This document shows positions 39,305 to 51,620 of a DNA stretch of 64,000 nucleotides, piece after piece. The position numbers were made by a program, and so were the translations under genes. How positions within the stretch are numbered: position 1 is the first letter of the stretch; the number at the start of each line of letters is the position of its first letter. The stretch is taken from positions 14,739,909 through 14,803,908 of the forward strand of contig OZ022246.1 of assembly GCA_963978895.1 (NCBI GenBank), written 5' to 3'. The notes below the pieces were generated by a model. The model searched no databases and was not told the origin of the DNA. It saw only the letters and a program-made list of their open reading frames with translations. This stretch comes from Erpobdella octoculata (lineage: Eukaryota; Annelida; Clitellata; Hirudinida; Erpobdellidae).

Positions 39305-40195
39305 ATGCTTCGCGACAACACCGAGGTTGTCTCTTACGACCCTGATCCTAATCGTCTCAAAATTAAAGAGGCGTTGATGATCTCTCAGCAACGACCTAGC
39401 ATAAATATCCATGACGACAAGTTCGGACGTACCTTGCTGCTACATTGTGGTGCAGACGGCGGCTGTGCTAACGTCTATCCCGTCACTCATAACTCCGCAA
39501 GTGAAACGACTTCGCGTGCGGATGAGCCACGCCATACTTCGAATGTGTGCGCTCACTCTCATGTTTCAAAAGTCGGTGGTGAGGTGGTTTCTACTTCCTG
39601 TGGCGACAGACCAGTCGACCCTGTAATCACAACTTGCCTTCCGTCTGCCGACGTTCTTGGCAGCATCGACCAAGATCTGGCCGTATGCAGCGAAGACAAT
39701 TCCGCTTCTTGTTGTGACCAAGAAGTTGACACTCCAATTACCGTTAGCCATCAGACTACAGATGTTCTTAATGAAGTTAAAGAAGTTCAGATGGCCACCG
39801 GCGAAAACAATTCCGTTTCTTTTGGCGACCCAGAAGAAGACACTCTAATCGCCATTTGTCCTCTGACTCCGACAACCGATGTTCTTAACAATGTTCATCT
39901 GGTTTCATCGGCGAGCGGTGAGGACAACTTTATTTCTCGTGGCAACCAAGGAGTCGGCCCTCTTACTCCTGCTCACCTTCCGATCGCCGACGTCGTCGGC
40001 AATGATGGCCAGGGCCTGTGTCCCGTCCATGGATCCCCATCACGTGATAACTCCAGTCTGGAAAGTGTGCGTGGCCGCGGCGTTGGTGACTCGTCGGATG
40101 ACCGTCTTCTGGTGGAGTCCGTGTCTTCTTTCCAGCTATTTGCTCGACTCGTCAACAACGTTAATATAACAATACGACGCGGTAGACGTACCTAG
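39305..40195 (+). pseudogene. PLE GIY-YIG distal part and repetitive C-terminal extension
   Basis: The first about 45 codons (LRDNTEVVSYDPDPNRLKIK, EALMISQQRPSINI) are the end of the PLE GIY-YIG domain. The next 230 or so codons are unusual: about four degenerate repeats of roughly 35-38 residues, each with a pattern such as SCGDxxVDPVIT, then (T/A)DVL and a (G/S)EDN end (for example CCDQEVDTPITVSHQTTDVL). The tail is Ser/Arg-rich (SRDNSSLESVRGRGVGDSSD) and ends NITIRRGRRT. Function unknown. Confidence 0.75.
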
Positions 40196-40327
40196 CCTGA
40201 TTGCGCGCACCTGACAACAATTACCTAGCGCATAGTTGCGTAAATACCTGCGCTGCGGCCACTATCGCCATGTTTTCGTTTTGTTTACAATTATTTTCCG
40301 CTTCGGTTTTTACTAATCTTGTACGTT

Positions 40328-40816
<489 letters not shown>

Positions 40817-41004
40817 GAGTGTTTGTATATATGTATAAGTTTAAGTTTAAGTTTATTTGGATTTCAAGCGCCCTTTTGTGTAACACCTCAGGGCTCCTTT
40901 TACAATAAAATCAACAAAACAAAACAATAAAAATAAAGCAAAAAAATAATATAAAACACAAAAATCAGCATGTCAGGAAAAATGAAATAATTTCTCTCTG
41001 ATCA

Positions 41005-43854
41005 TCAATTTGGATAGGATTTCGCAAACAGAAATGTCTTTAGCTCGGCCTTGAATAAACTCAATGTAGTGGCTTCTCGGATGCTGGCAGGCAACATGTT
41101 CCATGTTGCCGGTCCTGCTATACTGAAGGCTCGACTGCCGTAAGTTTTTGTTCGAGTTATGGGAACAACTAGATCACCACGACTAGCAGATCTGTGACGA
41201 GATAAGTAAGAATTTTTATCAGACACAGTGACACACAGCTCTTGCAAATATGAGGGGGCTTCGCCATGGAGCGCCTTGTAGACTAAAGTCCCAATTTTGA
41301 AAGTAATTCGCTCAGAGATACGCAGCCACCGGAGTTCAGTTTTCATTATTGCAGTCACATGATCATGTTTCTTTAGTCCACCAAAAAGACGAGCAGCTGC
41401 ATTTTGAATACGTTGAATCTTTCCAACAGCACTAAGAGGTAAGCCTGTAAATAGAGAGTTGCAGTAGTCAAGTCTACTTACAACAAACGAATGCAGCAGG
41501 AGACGTGTTGCTTCACTTGTCAGAGACCTTCGTATGGTTCTAAGTTGTCGTAGTTGGAAAAAACAGGTTTTTGACAGTTTAGATATATGATCTTTCATGG
41601 AAAGCTCAGAATCGACATATACACCTAGGTTTCGAACAACTTCTGTGGGGGCAACCAAAGCCCCAGCAACTAACAAGGCTTTTGCTTTACTCTGTTGCAA
41701 CTTTGATCTTGCACCTATCCAGATTAATTCAGTCTTATCGCCATTCAGTTTTAGACGATTAGAAGCCATCCACTGTTCAATGTTCTCTATGCAGGGCAAT
41801 AAGCGAAGGTGAACATTCTCCGCATCATCAACAGAGCAGTGAACATATGTTTGGGTGTCGTCGGCATAGCAGTGTCCCTCGAGTCCAGAACGATGAATAA
41901 TTTCAAGTAAATCAGTGGTGTACAATAGAAAGAGTAGTGGGCCCAAGACTGATCCCTGGGGTACTCCACTACTAAGCGACACGGACAATGACAAGTTCCC
42001 ACCCACACTAACCCGTTGCGTGCGGTTAGATAAATATGAAATAATCCATTTTAAGACAACTCCACAGATGCCATGAGTTTTTTCAAGTCTCTCAATAAGG
42101 ATTCCATGGTCAACAGTATCAAATGCGGCACTCAGATCTAAGAGACTCAGTAGCGACACCTTACCACTATCAGTAGCAACTGCCAGATCATTCACTACTT
42201 TGAGTAGTGCAGATTCTGTAGAGTAAAACCGGCGATACGCAGATTGGTTCGATGGGAGACTGCCAGAAAGACCTAGATGTACATTCAATCGTTTAGCAAC
42301 AATCCGCTCTACCAGTTTTGACATAAAGGTCAGGTTAGAGACTGGTCGATAGCTCTTCATGTCAGCAGGGTCAAGTCCGTCTTTTTTAATAAGCGGAGTC
42401 ACAAGTGCTGACTTCTGACTAGCAGGAAAATATCCTTCTTGTAAAGATCGAGTGCACATCAAAGCGACAAAAGATGCAATGTGGACACAACATTTTTTGA
42501 TAATCCAAGTAGAGGATGGATCCAGTGAACAATATTTGTTCGGAGCAGCCATTATCAATTTTATTATCTCATCAGCCGTGACTGGTTGGAATTCATCCAT
42601 GAACAACGTGCTGGTCAAAAGTATAGATGGTGGCTTTGCAAGCGCTGTATGTGTTCTAACTTGCTCTACCTTGTCTTGAAAAAACCTCACAAACTGGTCT
42701 GGAGTAATAGAAGAGCTCACATTAGATGAAGACTTTTCTTTACCAAGAAGTGTTGACAAGTTACTCCAGAGCTTTTTTGGAGCTTTCTGATTAACGGCAA
42801 TCCTGGCTTCCCAGTATTCATGCTCTTTTCTCTGGAACAAATATCGCATGGTCCGCAAGCCGTCAATCCATATAGATTTACTCGCCGTTGTGTGATGCCG
42901 ACGATAAATCCGTTCAAGTCGTCTCGTGGACCGCTTAAATGCCCGGCATTCACTATCAAACCATGGCGTTAGTAGATTTCGAGGTTTTCTTTTGATTAAC
43001 GTAAACGGAGCGTGATCATCGAGAAACTTTGATAGAGTAGATGAATAGCACTGGAAAAGTTCATCAGTTGAATGATGATCAACATTTTCTGGATTATGAC
43101 AAAGTTCACTCAAACGTAAATCAGTCAGGAATGCATTATAATCAAATCTTTTCCATGAACGTCCCCAAAAAGTGGCAACAGGCTTAGTTGGTTTTTGGAG
43201 TGGAAGTCGAAACAATAGCATTAGATGATCAGATAAGCCAGTTTCTTGCACAGAAACTTGAAGATCTACCATATCATCACGTGAAATCACGAGATCAAGC
43301 TGCCCTCCTAGCCGATGCGTTGGAATTGTCTCATGAATAATCAAATTGAAAGAAGTTAGCAATTCATGCAGTTTCATTGCAATTATATCATTTTGTCTTT
43401 CAACGTGAATGTTCAGGTCTCCAGTAATAACAATTGGCCTACGGTATGTTGACAATATTTCCAAAAGGAAACAGAACTCATCAAAGAATTTCTTGGTTGC
43501 AGGCTTTGATCCAGGACGATAGACTGATAACAATACAACTCCAGTCTGATTGCTAGAGATATTACAACATAAAAATTCGAATGACGCAACTGGTGTTCGA
43601 AGATCAATTTCAGTCATAGACAAGCCATCCTTATAAATAATTGCAATTCCACCATGATTTATCAAAGCCCGAGATTTGCTTGTATGGTCAGCAGGACGTG
43701 CCCGATCAAGACACTTGTAACCAGCAGGAGTAACACGGCCCAACAAAACGCTATCACCAGATTCATGCCAAGTCTCTGCTGCAACAAAAATGTCAATAGA
43801 CTGAGACGCAATCAGATCACAGATTCGAGACGATTTCTCTTTGATCGAACACAC
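41005..43854 (-). CDS. LINE ORF2: APE-type endonuclease and reverse transcriptase
   Basis: 949 uninterrupted codons. N-terminal endonuclease: FVAAETWHESGDSVL, GGIAIIYKDGL, VYRPGSKP, VITGDLNIHVE, THRLGGQLDLVIS, TGLSDHLMLLF, the catalytic set of APE-like nucleases. RT: SYRPVSNLTFMSKLVERIV, SAYRRFYSTESALLKVV, LLDLSAAFDTVDHGIL, SSGVPQGSVLGPLLFLLY and the catalytic CYADDTQTYVH. The C-terminal segment ends FSIAGPATWNMLPASIRE. No AUG is found at the expected start: the open frame continues upstream (GLSVAFHNVCSIKEK) and overlaps ORF1 in the +1 frame, so initiation may need reinitiation or frameshifting. Likely recently active. Confidence 0.95.
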   Translation of the reverse strand: MCSIKEKSSRICDLIASQSIDIFVAAETWHESGDSVLLGRVTPAGYKCLDRARPADHTSKSRALINHGGIAIIYKDGLSMTEIDLRTPVASFEFLCCNISSNQTGVVLLSVYRPGSKPATKKFFDEFCFLLEILSTYRRPIVITGDLNIHVERQNDIIAMKLHELLTSFNLIIHETIPTHRLGGQLDLVISRDDMVDLQVSVQETGLSDHLMLLFRLPLQKPTKPVATFWGRSWKRFDYNAFLTDLRLSELCHNPENVDHHSTDELFQCYSSTLSKFLDDHAPFTLIKRKPRNLLTPWFDSECRAFKRSTRRLERIYRRHHTTASKSIWIDGLRTMRYLFQRKEHEYWEARIAVNQKAPKKLWSNLSTLLGKEKSSSNVSSSITPDQFVRFFQDKVEQVRTHTALAKPPSILLTSTLFMDEFQPVTADEIIKLIMAAPNKYCSLDPSSTWIIKKCCVHIASFVALMCTRSLQEGYFPASQKSALVTPLIKKDGLDPADMKSYRPVSNLTFMSKLVERIVAKRLNVHLGLSGSLPSNQSAYRRFYSTESALLKVVNDLAVATDSGKVSLLSLLDLSAAFDTVDHGILIERLEKTHGICGVVLKWIISYLSNRTQRVSVGGNLSLSVSLSSGVPQGSVLGPLLFLLYTTDLLEIIHRSGLEGHCYADDTQTYVHCSVDDAENVHLRLLPCIENIEQWMASNRLKLNGDKTELIWIGARSKLQQSKAKALLVAGALVAPTEVVRNLGVYVDSELSMKDHISKLSKTCFFQLRQLRTIRRSLTSEATRLLLHSFVVSRLDYCNSLFTGLPLSAVGKIQRIQNAAARLFGGLKKHDHVTAIMKTELRWLRISERITFKIGTLVYKALHGEAPSYLQELCVTVSDKNSYLSRHRSASRGDLVVPITRTKTYGSRAFSIAGPATWNMLPASIREATTLSLFKAELKTFLFAKSYPN

Positions 43855-43894
43855 ATTATGAAAAGCAACAGACAGGCCAGCAAAAACTTCTTTA

Positions 43895-44653
43895 TTAAAA
43901 ACTTTTCTTGAATTTTTGCAATTGATTACCCCGGATGCAGTACCGAAAGGGCGAATCCTTAGCTAAATTTGCATTTAATTTGTTTCTTTCAAGTCTAAGC
44001 TGATAATCCAGTTGTCTTTCCGCTTCTGTTAAATCCGGACTGATATAGACGGATTTATGGTCACTGTTTCTTAGAATTTTGGCAGCCATGAGAATCGGAT
44101 TCCTAAGACTAACATCAGATAATTCTACCAAAATTGGACCTGGTTTGCTTGTGTCTTTAGATCTTAGTCGTTTCAAATGTACAGGTTTTACCTCAGACTT
44201 ACCGATTACATTCAAGATTTGTTTAACGGATTCTTCATCCTCAGTTTTTTTAGTAGCCTGGGCTGAGTTCGGTGACTCAGGGATACCGTAAACAATTATA
44301 TTCTTTTTTCTTCTTTCACGATCCTTCAGTTCATTTATTGAAGCATTAACAACAACCAGCTGAGCAGCTGGCTGTTTTGTTTTTTGAGTACCGGCTTTCA
44401 CCACTTGAACCCAGTCATTCACAATCGATGGGGATTTTTTCTCGGTCTGTGCGACCGCCAAATCTGTTTTCAACTTGCAGATTTCGTCAAGATTGATTTT
44501 GTCTTTACTTTCAAGTAGCGTTAATCGCTCCGAAAGTGGTGAGACAAACGCCGAGATTCTGCCGCACCATTCATGCAGCATTTTCGAAGCTACTGAATGA
44601 TTGACTTGTCCAAAACACGGCCAATGTTTCTCAAGTAGAAAATCAGTATTCAT
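43895..44653 (-). CDS. LINE ORF1: coiled-coil RNA-binding protein
   Basis: 252 codons from ATG at 44653 (MNTDFLLEKHWPCFGQ) to TAA. Open sequence extends a little upstream but without another ATG. N-terminal helix and coiled coil (LLESKDKINLDEICKLKTDL), then RRKKNIIVYGIPESPNSAQA, the start of an RRM-like fold seen in ORF1 proteins of L1/CR1-type LINEs, and a C-terminal domain with VYISPDLTEAERQLDYQLR. It would coat LINE RNA as an RNP. Overlaps the ORF2 open frame by about 20 bases. Confidence 0.85.
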   Translation of the reverse strand: MNTDFLLEKHWPCFGQVNHSVASKMLHEWCGRISAFVSPLSERLTLLESKDKINLDEICKLKTDLAVAQTEKKSPSIVNDWVQVVKAGTQKTKQPAAQLVVVNASINELKDRERRKKNIIVYGIPESPNSAQATKKTEDEESVKQILNVIGKSEVKPVHLKRLRSKDTSKPGPILVELSDVSLRNPILMAAKILRNSDHKSVYISPDLTEAERQLDYQLRLERNKLNANLAKDSPFRYCIRGNQLQKFKKSF

Positions 44654-44703
44654 TTTGTTTATAGCAATTAATTGAAATCCAATCAAATTAATTGTAAGCA
44701 ATA

Positions 44704-45770
44704 ATATAATTATTTCGTAATAATATTAAGCAAAACAATCGCTTAGGCAATAAATAATCTTTTAATTAATGTCTTGCGTAATATGATTAGTAAAGATTAG
44801 TGCTATTAGGCAATTAGCACGTGTTTTCTAACAAAAATCGTACAACCTAGCAAAAAAAAAAATATAAATATGAATATGAATATGAATATGAATATGAATA
44901 TGAATATGAATATGAATATGAATATGAATATGAATATGAATATGAATATGAATATGAATATGAATATGAATATGAATATGAATATGAATATGAATATGAA
45001 TATGAATATGAATATGAATATGAATATGAATATGAATATGAATATGAATATGAATATGAATATGAATATGAATATGAATATGAATACGAATACGAATACG
45101 AATACGAATACGAATACGAATACGAATACGAATACGAATACGAATACGAATACGAATACGAATACGAATACGAATACGAATACGAATACGAATACGAATA
45201 CGAATACGAATACGAATACGAATACGAATACGAATACGAATACGAATACGAATACGAATACGAATACGAATACGAATACGAATACGAATACGAATACGAA
45301 TACGAATACGAATACGAATACGAATACGAATACGAATACGAATACGAATACGAATACGAATACGAATACGAATACGAATACGAATACGAATACGAATACG
45401 AATACGAATACGAATACGAATACGAATACGAATACGAATACGAATACGAATACGAATACGAATACGAATACGAATACGAATACGAATACGAATACGAATA
45501 CGAATACGAATACGAATACGAATACGAATACGAATACGAATACGAATACGAATACGAATACGAATACGAATACGAATACGAATACGAATACGAATACGAA
45601 TACGAATACGAATACGAATACGAATACGAATATGAATATGAATATGAATATGAATATGAATATGAATATGAATATGAATATGAATATGAATATGAATATG
45701 AATATGAATATGAATATGAATATGAATATGAATATGGATATGTATGTACGTATATGTATGTATGTATGTA
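44704..45770. repeat. tandem unit 1: unique 165 bp plus hexamer array
   Basis: Starts ATATAATTATTTCG and carries a conserved 165-bp stretch (with AGCACGTGTTTTC and a poly-A run). Then come about 36 AATATG, about 91 AATACG and about 17 AATATG hexamers, ending GGATATGTATGTACG and (TATG)n. Reading frames through it (NMNM, NTNT, IHIH, IRIR) are repeat artefacts. Confidence 0.95.
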
Positions 45771-46975
45771 ATATAATTATTTCGTAATAATATTAAGCAA
45801 AACAATCGCTTAGGCAATAAATAATCTTTTAATTAATGTCTTGCGTAATATGATTAGTAAAGATTAGTGCTATTAGGCAATTAGCACGTGTTTTCTAACA
45901 AAAATCGTACAACCTAGCAAAAAAAAAAATATAAATATGAATATGAATATGAATATGAATATGAATATGAATATGAATATGAATATGAATATGAATATGA
46001 ATATGAATATGAATATGAATATGAATATGAATATGAATATGAATATGAATATGAATATGAATATGAATATGAATATGAATATGAATATGAATATGAATAT
46101 GAATATGAATATGAATATGAATATGAATATGAATATGAATATGAATATGAATATGAATATGAATATGAATATGAATATGAATATGAATATGAATATGAAT
46201 ATGAATATGAATATGAATATGAATATGAATATGAATATGAATATGAATATGAATATGAATATGAATATGAATATGAATATGAATATGAATATGAATATGA
46301 ATATGAATATGAATATGAATATGAATATGAATATGAATATGAATATGAATATGAATATGAATACGAATACGAATACGAATACGAATACGAATACGAATAC
46401 GAATACGAATACGAATACGAATACGAATACGAATACGAATACGAATACGAATACGAATACGAATACGAATACGAATACGAATACGAATACGAATACGAAT
46501 ACGAATACGAATACGAATACGAATACGAATACGAATACGAATACGAATACGAATACGAATACGAATACGAATACGAATACGAATACGAATACGAATACGA
46601 ATACGAATACGAATACGAATACGAATACGAATACGAATACGAATACGAATACGAATACGAATACGAATACGAATACGAATACGAATACGAATACGAATAC
46701 GAATACGAATACGAATACGAATACGAATACGAATACGAATACGAATACGAATACGAATACGAATACGAATACGAATACGAATACGAATACGAATACGAAT
46801 ACGAATACGAATACGAATACGAATACGAATACGAATACGAATACGAATACGAATACGAATACGAATATGAATATGAATATGAATATGAATATGAATATGA
46901 ATATGAATATGAATATGAATATGAATATGAATATGAATATGGATATGTATGTACGTATATGTATGTATGTATGTA
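45771..46975. repeat. tandem unit 2 of the same repeat
   Basis: Same unique part, then about 71 AATATG, about 84 AATACG and about 13 AATATG hexamers, and the same tail. 1,205 bases. Confidence 0.95.
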
Positions 46976-48187
46976 ATATAATTATTTCGTAATAATATTA
47001 AGCAAAACAATCGCTTAGGCAATAAATAATCTTTTAATTAATGTCTTGCGTAATATGATTAGTAAAGATTAGTGCTATTAGGCAATTAGCACGTGTTTTC
47101 TAACAAAAATCAAAATCGTACAACCTAGCAAAAAAAAAAATATAAATATGAATATGAATATGAATATGAATATGAATATGAATATGAATATGAATATGAA
47201 TATGAATATGAATATGAATATGAATATGAATATGAATATGAATATGAATATGAATATGAATATGAATATGAATATGAATATGAATATGAATATGAATATG
47301 AATATGAATATGAATATGAATATGAATATGAATATGAATATGAATATGAATATGAATATGAATATGAATATGAATATGAATATGAATATGAATATGAATA
47401 TGAATATGAATATGAATATGAATATGAATATGAATATGAATATGAATATGAATATGAATATGAATATGAATATGAATATGAATATGAATATGAATATGAA
47501 TATGAATATGAATATGAATATGAATATGAATATGAATATGAATATGAATATGAATATGAATATGAATATGAATATGAATATGAATATGAATATGAATATG
47601 AATATGAATATGAATATGAATATGAATATGAATATGAATATGAATATGAATATGAATATGAATATGAATATGAATATGAATATGAATATGAATATGAATA
47701 TGAATATGAATATGAATATGAATATGAATATGAATATGAATATGAATATGAATATGAATATGAATATGAATATGAATATGAATATGAATATGAATATGAA
47801 TATGAATATGAATATGAATATGAATATGAATATGAATATGAATATGAATATGAATATGAATATGAATATGAATATGAATATGAATATGAATATGAATATG
47901 AATATGAATATGAATATGAATATGAATATGAATATGAATATGAATATGAATATGAATATGAATATGAATATGAATATGAATATGAATATGAATATGAATA
48001 TGAATATGAATATGAATATGAATATGAATATGAATATGAATATGAATATGAATATGAATATGAATATGAATATGAATATGAATATGAATATGAATATGAA
48101 TATGAATATGAATATGGATATGTATGTACGTATATGTATGTATGTATGTACGTATCATACGTACATACACACATACATACATATATA
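46976..48187. repeat. tandem unit 3, AATATG only
   Basis: Same unique part with a small AAAATC duplication near 47106, then about 161 uninterrupted AATATG hexamers with no AATACG. The tail is (TATG)n extended by CGTATCATACG and an inverted (ACAT)n. Confidence 0.95.
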
Positions 48188-48443
<256 letters not shown>

Positions 48444-48452
48444 GAATGTTTG

Positions 48453-48486
<34 letters not shown>

Positions 48487-48496
48487 TGTACGTATG

Positions 48497-50084
48497 CAGT
48501 GATGGGTAGTAACAAATTACAAGTAACGGAATTACAGTAACAAATTACTTTTTTCAGTAACAAGTAACGTAACAGATTACTTTTCAAAATTGTAACAAAG
48601 TAACAGTAATAAATTACTTTTTTAAAGTAACAGTAACGGATTTTTAAAAATTGTTACTTGTTACTTTTTATTTTCGAGCATTGGATCAAGCGTTAAGATG
48701 GCGCGAGTCTGGACCGATAGGAGCAAAGTGTGTCACTGGATTCATGATCGCGTTCATTTTAACAACGCGCCATATCAGGGTAAACAAACTTCCTTTTTAT
48801 TATCGTTTACTCTTTCGGAAACGTTTGCGAGTTCACAGATCGTGTTTTGGGATCATGGAAGTTAATAAAGTGTTAAATTATGAAGAAACTGGTAATGAAA
48901 TCGGATGGGTGCATCAGCTAGAACAATATTTTAAAATAACTGAAAATAACGGAAAGAACGTCAAAGTGTTGTGTCTACAGTACTCTACAGTGTCTGCCTA
49001 AGAAAGTGTATCTAAGCACGTCAAAGATTAGTCCAGCCAACCTTCTAAAACATGTGGGAGTGAGTTTTATTAGTTTTATGTTTTTACTTTTAGAAAATAG
49101 CGTCTGAATTTTAAATTTGTAATTAGTTATTAGAAAGTTGTATGTATGCTCACATTGAGTTTGTTTAAATTTCTTAAAGCACTTACTGCAAAACTAATAG
49201 ATTATGTTTAAAAAATACAAATTTTAATGTTTTATCACAAGAGAAAACATCCTGCAATATCTGATAATGTCAAGTTAGCTCGTAAGCGAAAAGCCACCGC
49301 GAAAAGATGATGACTCAATCAAGCATTCTGCAAAGTATAAACAACAATTGTGTCACTCAAGCGACTGTGGATTAGCTGATCATAAGTTTCATTATTGAAT
49401 ACATGGAGCCATTAAGCATTGTGGAGGTGCAATCTTTTGTTAATCTCATTCAAGGACTCCAGCCAACCCGAAAGGTGATGACAAGAAAAACGCTTGATGG
49501 TTAGTATTTAAGAATTAAAAGTGATTTTTCTTAATTTTTAATACTAGAGTTGCTTGAAATAGTTGTATATTTATTTTCAAAGAAAGCTTGGATTTTCTTG
49601 AAGCTCAGATGAAAAACAACGTAATAGAAGCACTTAGCAGAGTGGATCATGTTTTTACCACAGCCGATATATGGAGCACTAACAACAAGAGCTTTCTTGG
49701 AATCACTGCACATTGGATAGACTCTGCCTCGCTACAAAGACATTTTGACTCCAAAAAGAAATCGTTTGACTAATAGTCATTTTCAACGACAACTGCTGCT
49801 CAGAGCTAATAAAGCTTTTTGTAGCTCAATCAAAGATCTTCACGATTTGACTGATTAGTTATAACTCTTTGATTTTTATAATAAAGTTGTGTTCTTATTT
49901 TAAAAACAAAATCAAGTATTGAGTTATGGGGTGTTGCATCTGTTTGTAAACAACTTTTTGTAAAGTAACAAAAATGTAATAAGTTACTTTCAAAACCAAA
50001 AAGTAACAGTAACAAATTACTTTTGAAAAAATGTAACAAGTAACAGTAACAAATTACAAAAATAAAGTAACAAACCCAACACTG
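48497..50084 (+). mobile_element. hAT transposon with 8-bp target duplication
   Basis: Ends CAGTGATGGGTAGTAAC and, reversed, CAGTGTTGGGTTTGTTAC; exact duplications TACGTATG at 48489-48496 and 50085-50092. Subterminal regions are built of GTAACAAATTAC-like repeats in both orientations. Internal transposase scraps are present. A second, reversed and rearranged copy is at 60161-61812. Confidence 0.93.
49588..49773 (+). pseudogene. hAT transposase fragment
   Basis: About 60 codons: ALSRVDHVFTTADIWSTNNK then SFLGITAHWIDSASLQR, the hAT block with the first catalytic Asp (TADIWS). An upstream piece around 48860-49000 (GWVHQLEQYFKITENNGKN) may be the finger region. The rest is lost. Confidence 0.8.
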
Positions 50085-50701
50085 TACGTATGTATGTATG
50101 TATGTATGTATATAGGTATGTTATTTATGCATTGCTACACCATTCATCCGATCGTAATGAAATTTTCACACAACATTGAGAGTCAAGGGGAATCAAATAT
50201 AGAGAAAAAATTTTTGAAATCCGTCACAAAATAAGCGGAGCGGAGCGGGTGAGCGAGCGGTATATATGTGCGTATGTATGTGTGTATGTATGTATGTGTA
50301 TGTGCATGTATGTGTGTCTGTGTTTGTGTTTATGTATGTATGTATGTATGTATGTATGTATGTATGTATGTATGTATGTATGTATGTATGTATGTATATA
50401 TGTATGTGTTTTTTACAATATTTCGGCACTAAATGCTCATTCAAAGTATGTATGTATGTATGTATGTATGTATGTATGTATGTATGTATGTATGTATGTA
50501 TGTATGTATGAATGTATGTATGTATGTATGTAGAATCGGATCTAGGGGGGGGGAACTGAGAGCGAAAAAATGAGCGGGAAAGCGACAGCGAACGAATAAC
50601 GACTTGGAGCGGTAGCGCAAGCGAGAAGGAAACGGGAGCGAAAAAGAAACGCATTAGGTAAACCTCTAAAAACTCCGGGCAACGCCGGGTGCCCCCGCTA
50701 G

Positions 50702-51048
50702 TATATATATAATATAATGCGGAATAAGTTTTTCTCGAAGACACACTCCATTGAATAAGTAGCCCACGTCACTCACTCACTCACTGATTCTGTCACGTTT
50801 ACGAAATTAGTCGTATTGACGATATCGATGTGTACGTAAGAATTTATTGCGCGCAGGCGTGTAATAAAAGTTATTATGCAATTGTACCTATATACACTCT
50901 CAGTCCTAAAGATCAAAAGAAATGGCGCTGCAATCGAAAAATATTATATAATGATTTAAAAAAATCCGTCATTTTTGACGGACTATTTCTTACTATAATA
51001 TATAATGAAATTTGAAAAAATCCGTCATTTTTGACGGGCAATCTCTAG
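50702..51048 (+). mobile_element. Helitron C family copy with short (ACTC)n
   Basis: Contains (ACTC)4 at about 50770-50785, then CTGATTCTGTCACG and GCAGGCGTGTAATAAAAGTT, with two hairpins CCGTCATTTTTGACGG. The last hairpin is followed by GCAATCTCTAG at 51048 before T. It directly follows the 3' end of Helitron B. Confidence 0.72.
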
Positions 51049-51389
51049 TTGAATATAAAACACCAATAAGCGTTTACTGATTTTTCTTTTAGTTTTGAAA
51101 AGTAGCGAATTGCAACCGACGAAGATTTAAAGACAGGAGCCATACAAATTTTTTTTATACTTTTATTAGGTATAAAATCTAAACGGACTTACTGGCCAGT
51201 TTCAAAAAGTTCACCATCAGAGTACTATGAACTTAAAGAATATAAACTGGATAAACAGGGAAGGAGAAAGATTACAAGATAATAAATTCTAGTGACCACC
51301 AAATTGTAAGATTTGAAATAATATTGCAGGATTGTAACATGAAAAATTATTTAATACTAACATTGATCCTGACAATCATATTTTTCAGC

Positions 51390-51620
51390 CTGTCTGTGAT
51401 GATAGAGTTTATGTTACTCCCGATGAGTTGAATGTACTAACCGGTCGATTGGCTGAAGATCATTTCTCGTTTCTTCATGTTAATTGCAGAAGTATGATAA
51501 ACAAACTATATGACTTAACAATGCTGCTTCACTGGAGTAGATCTAAGATTATAGCGGTCACAGAAACTTGGTTGGACGATAGTTCATCTTCGAGCGTAAA
51601 AATACCGGGTCTCAATTAAG
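51390..51620 (+). pseudogene. LINE endonuclease N-terminal fragment
   Basis: FSFLHVNCRSMINKLYDLTM then IIAVTETWLDDSSSSS, the first two motifs of an APE-type LINE endonuclease (N-x-RS and ETWL), ending at IPGLN and a stop. The rest of the LINE is absent. 51049-51389 upstream has a 40-codon open stretch with no recognisable domain. Confidence 0.8.

Larger units (their letters stand above)
40832..48187 (-). mobile_element. near-intact two-ORF LINE (CR1/L2 group) with tandem-repeat 5' region
   Basis: Minus-strand element. The 5' side consists of three tandem microsatellite-rich units (48187-44704), followed by ORF1 (44653-43895), ORF2 (about 43917-41005), a short 3' UTR and a (CTTAAA)n tail at 40832-40852. 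Both ORFs are open, so this is the most intact element in the window. Whether the tandem units belong to the LINE's own 5' UTR is an inference from position. Confidence 0.85.

Noticed and set aside
50193..50744. [12 protein letters not shown] ORFs and a CRISPR-like look of regular repeats
   Set aside because: They are (TATG)n microsatellite in a Helitron; no spacers, eukaryotic context.
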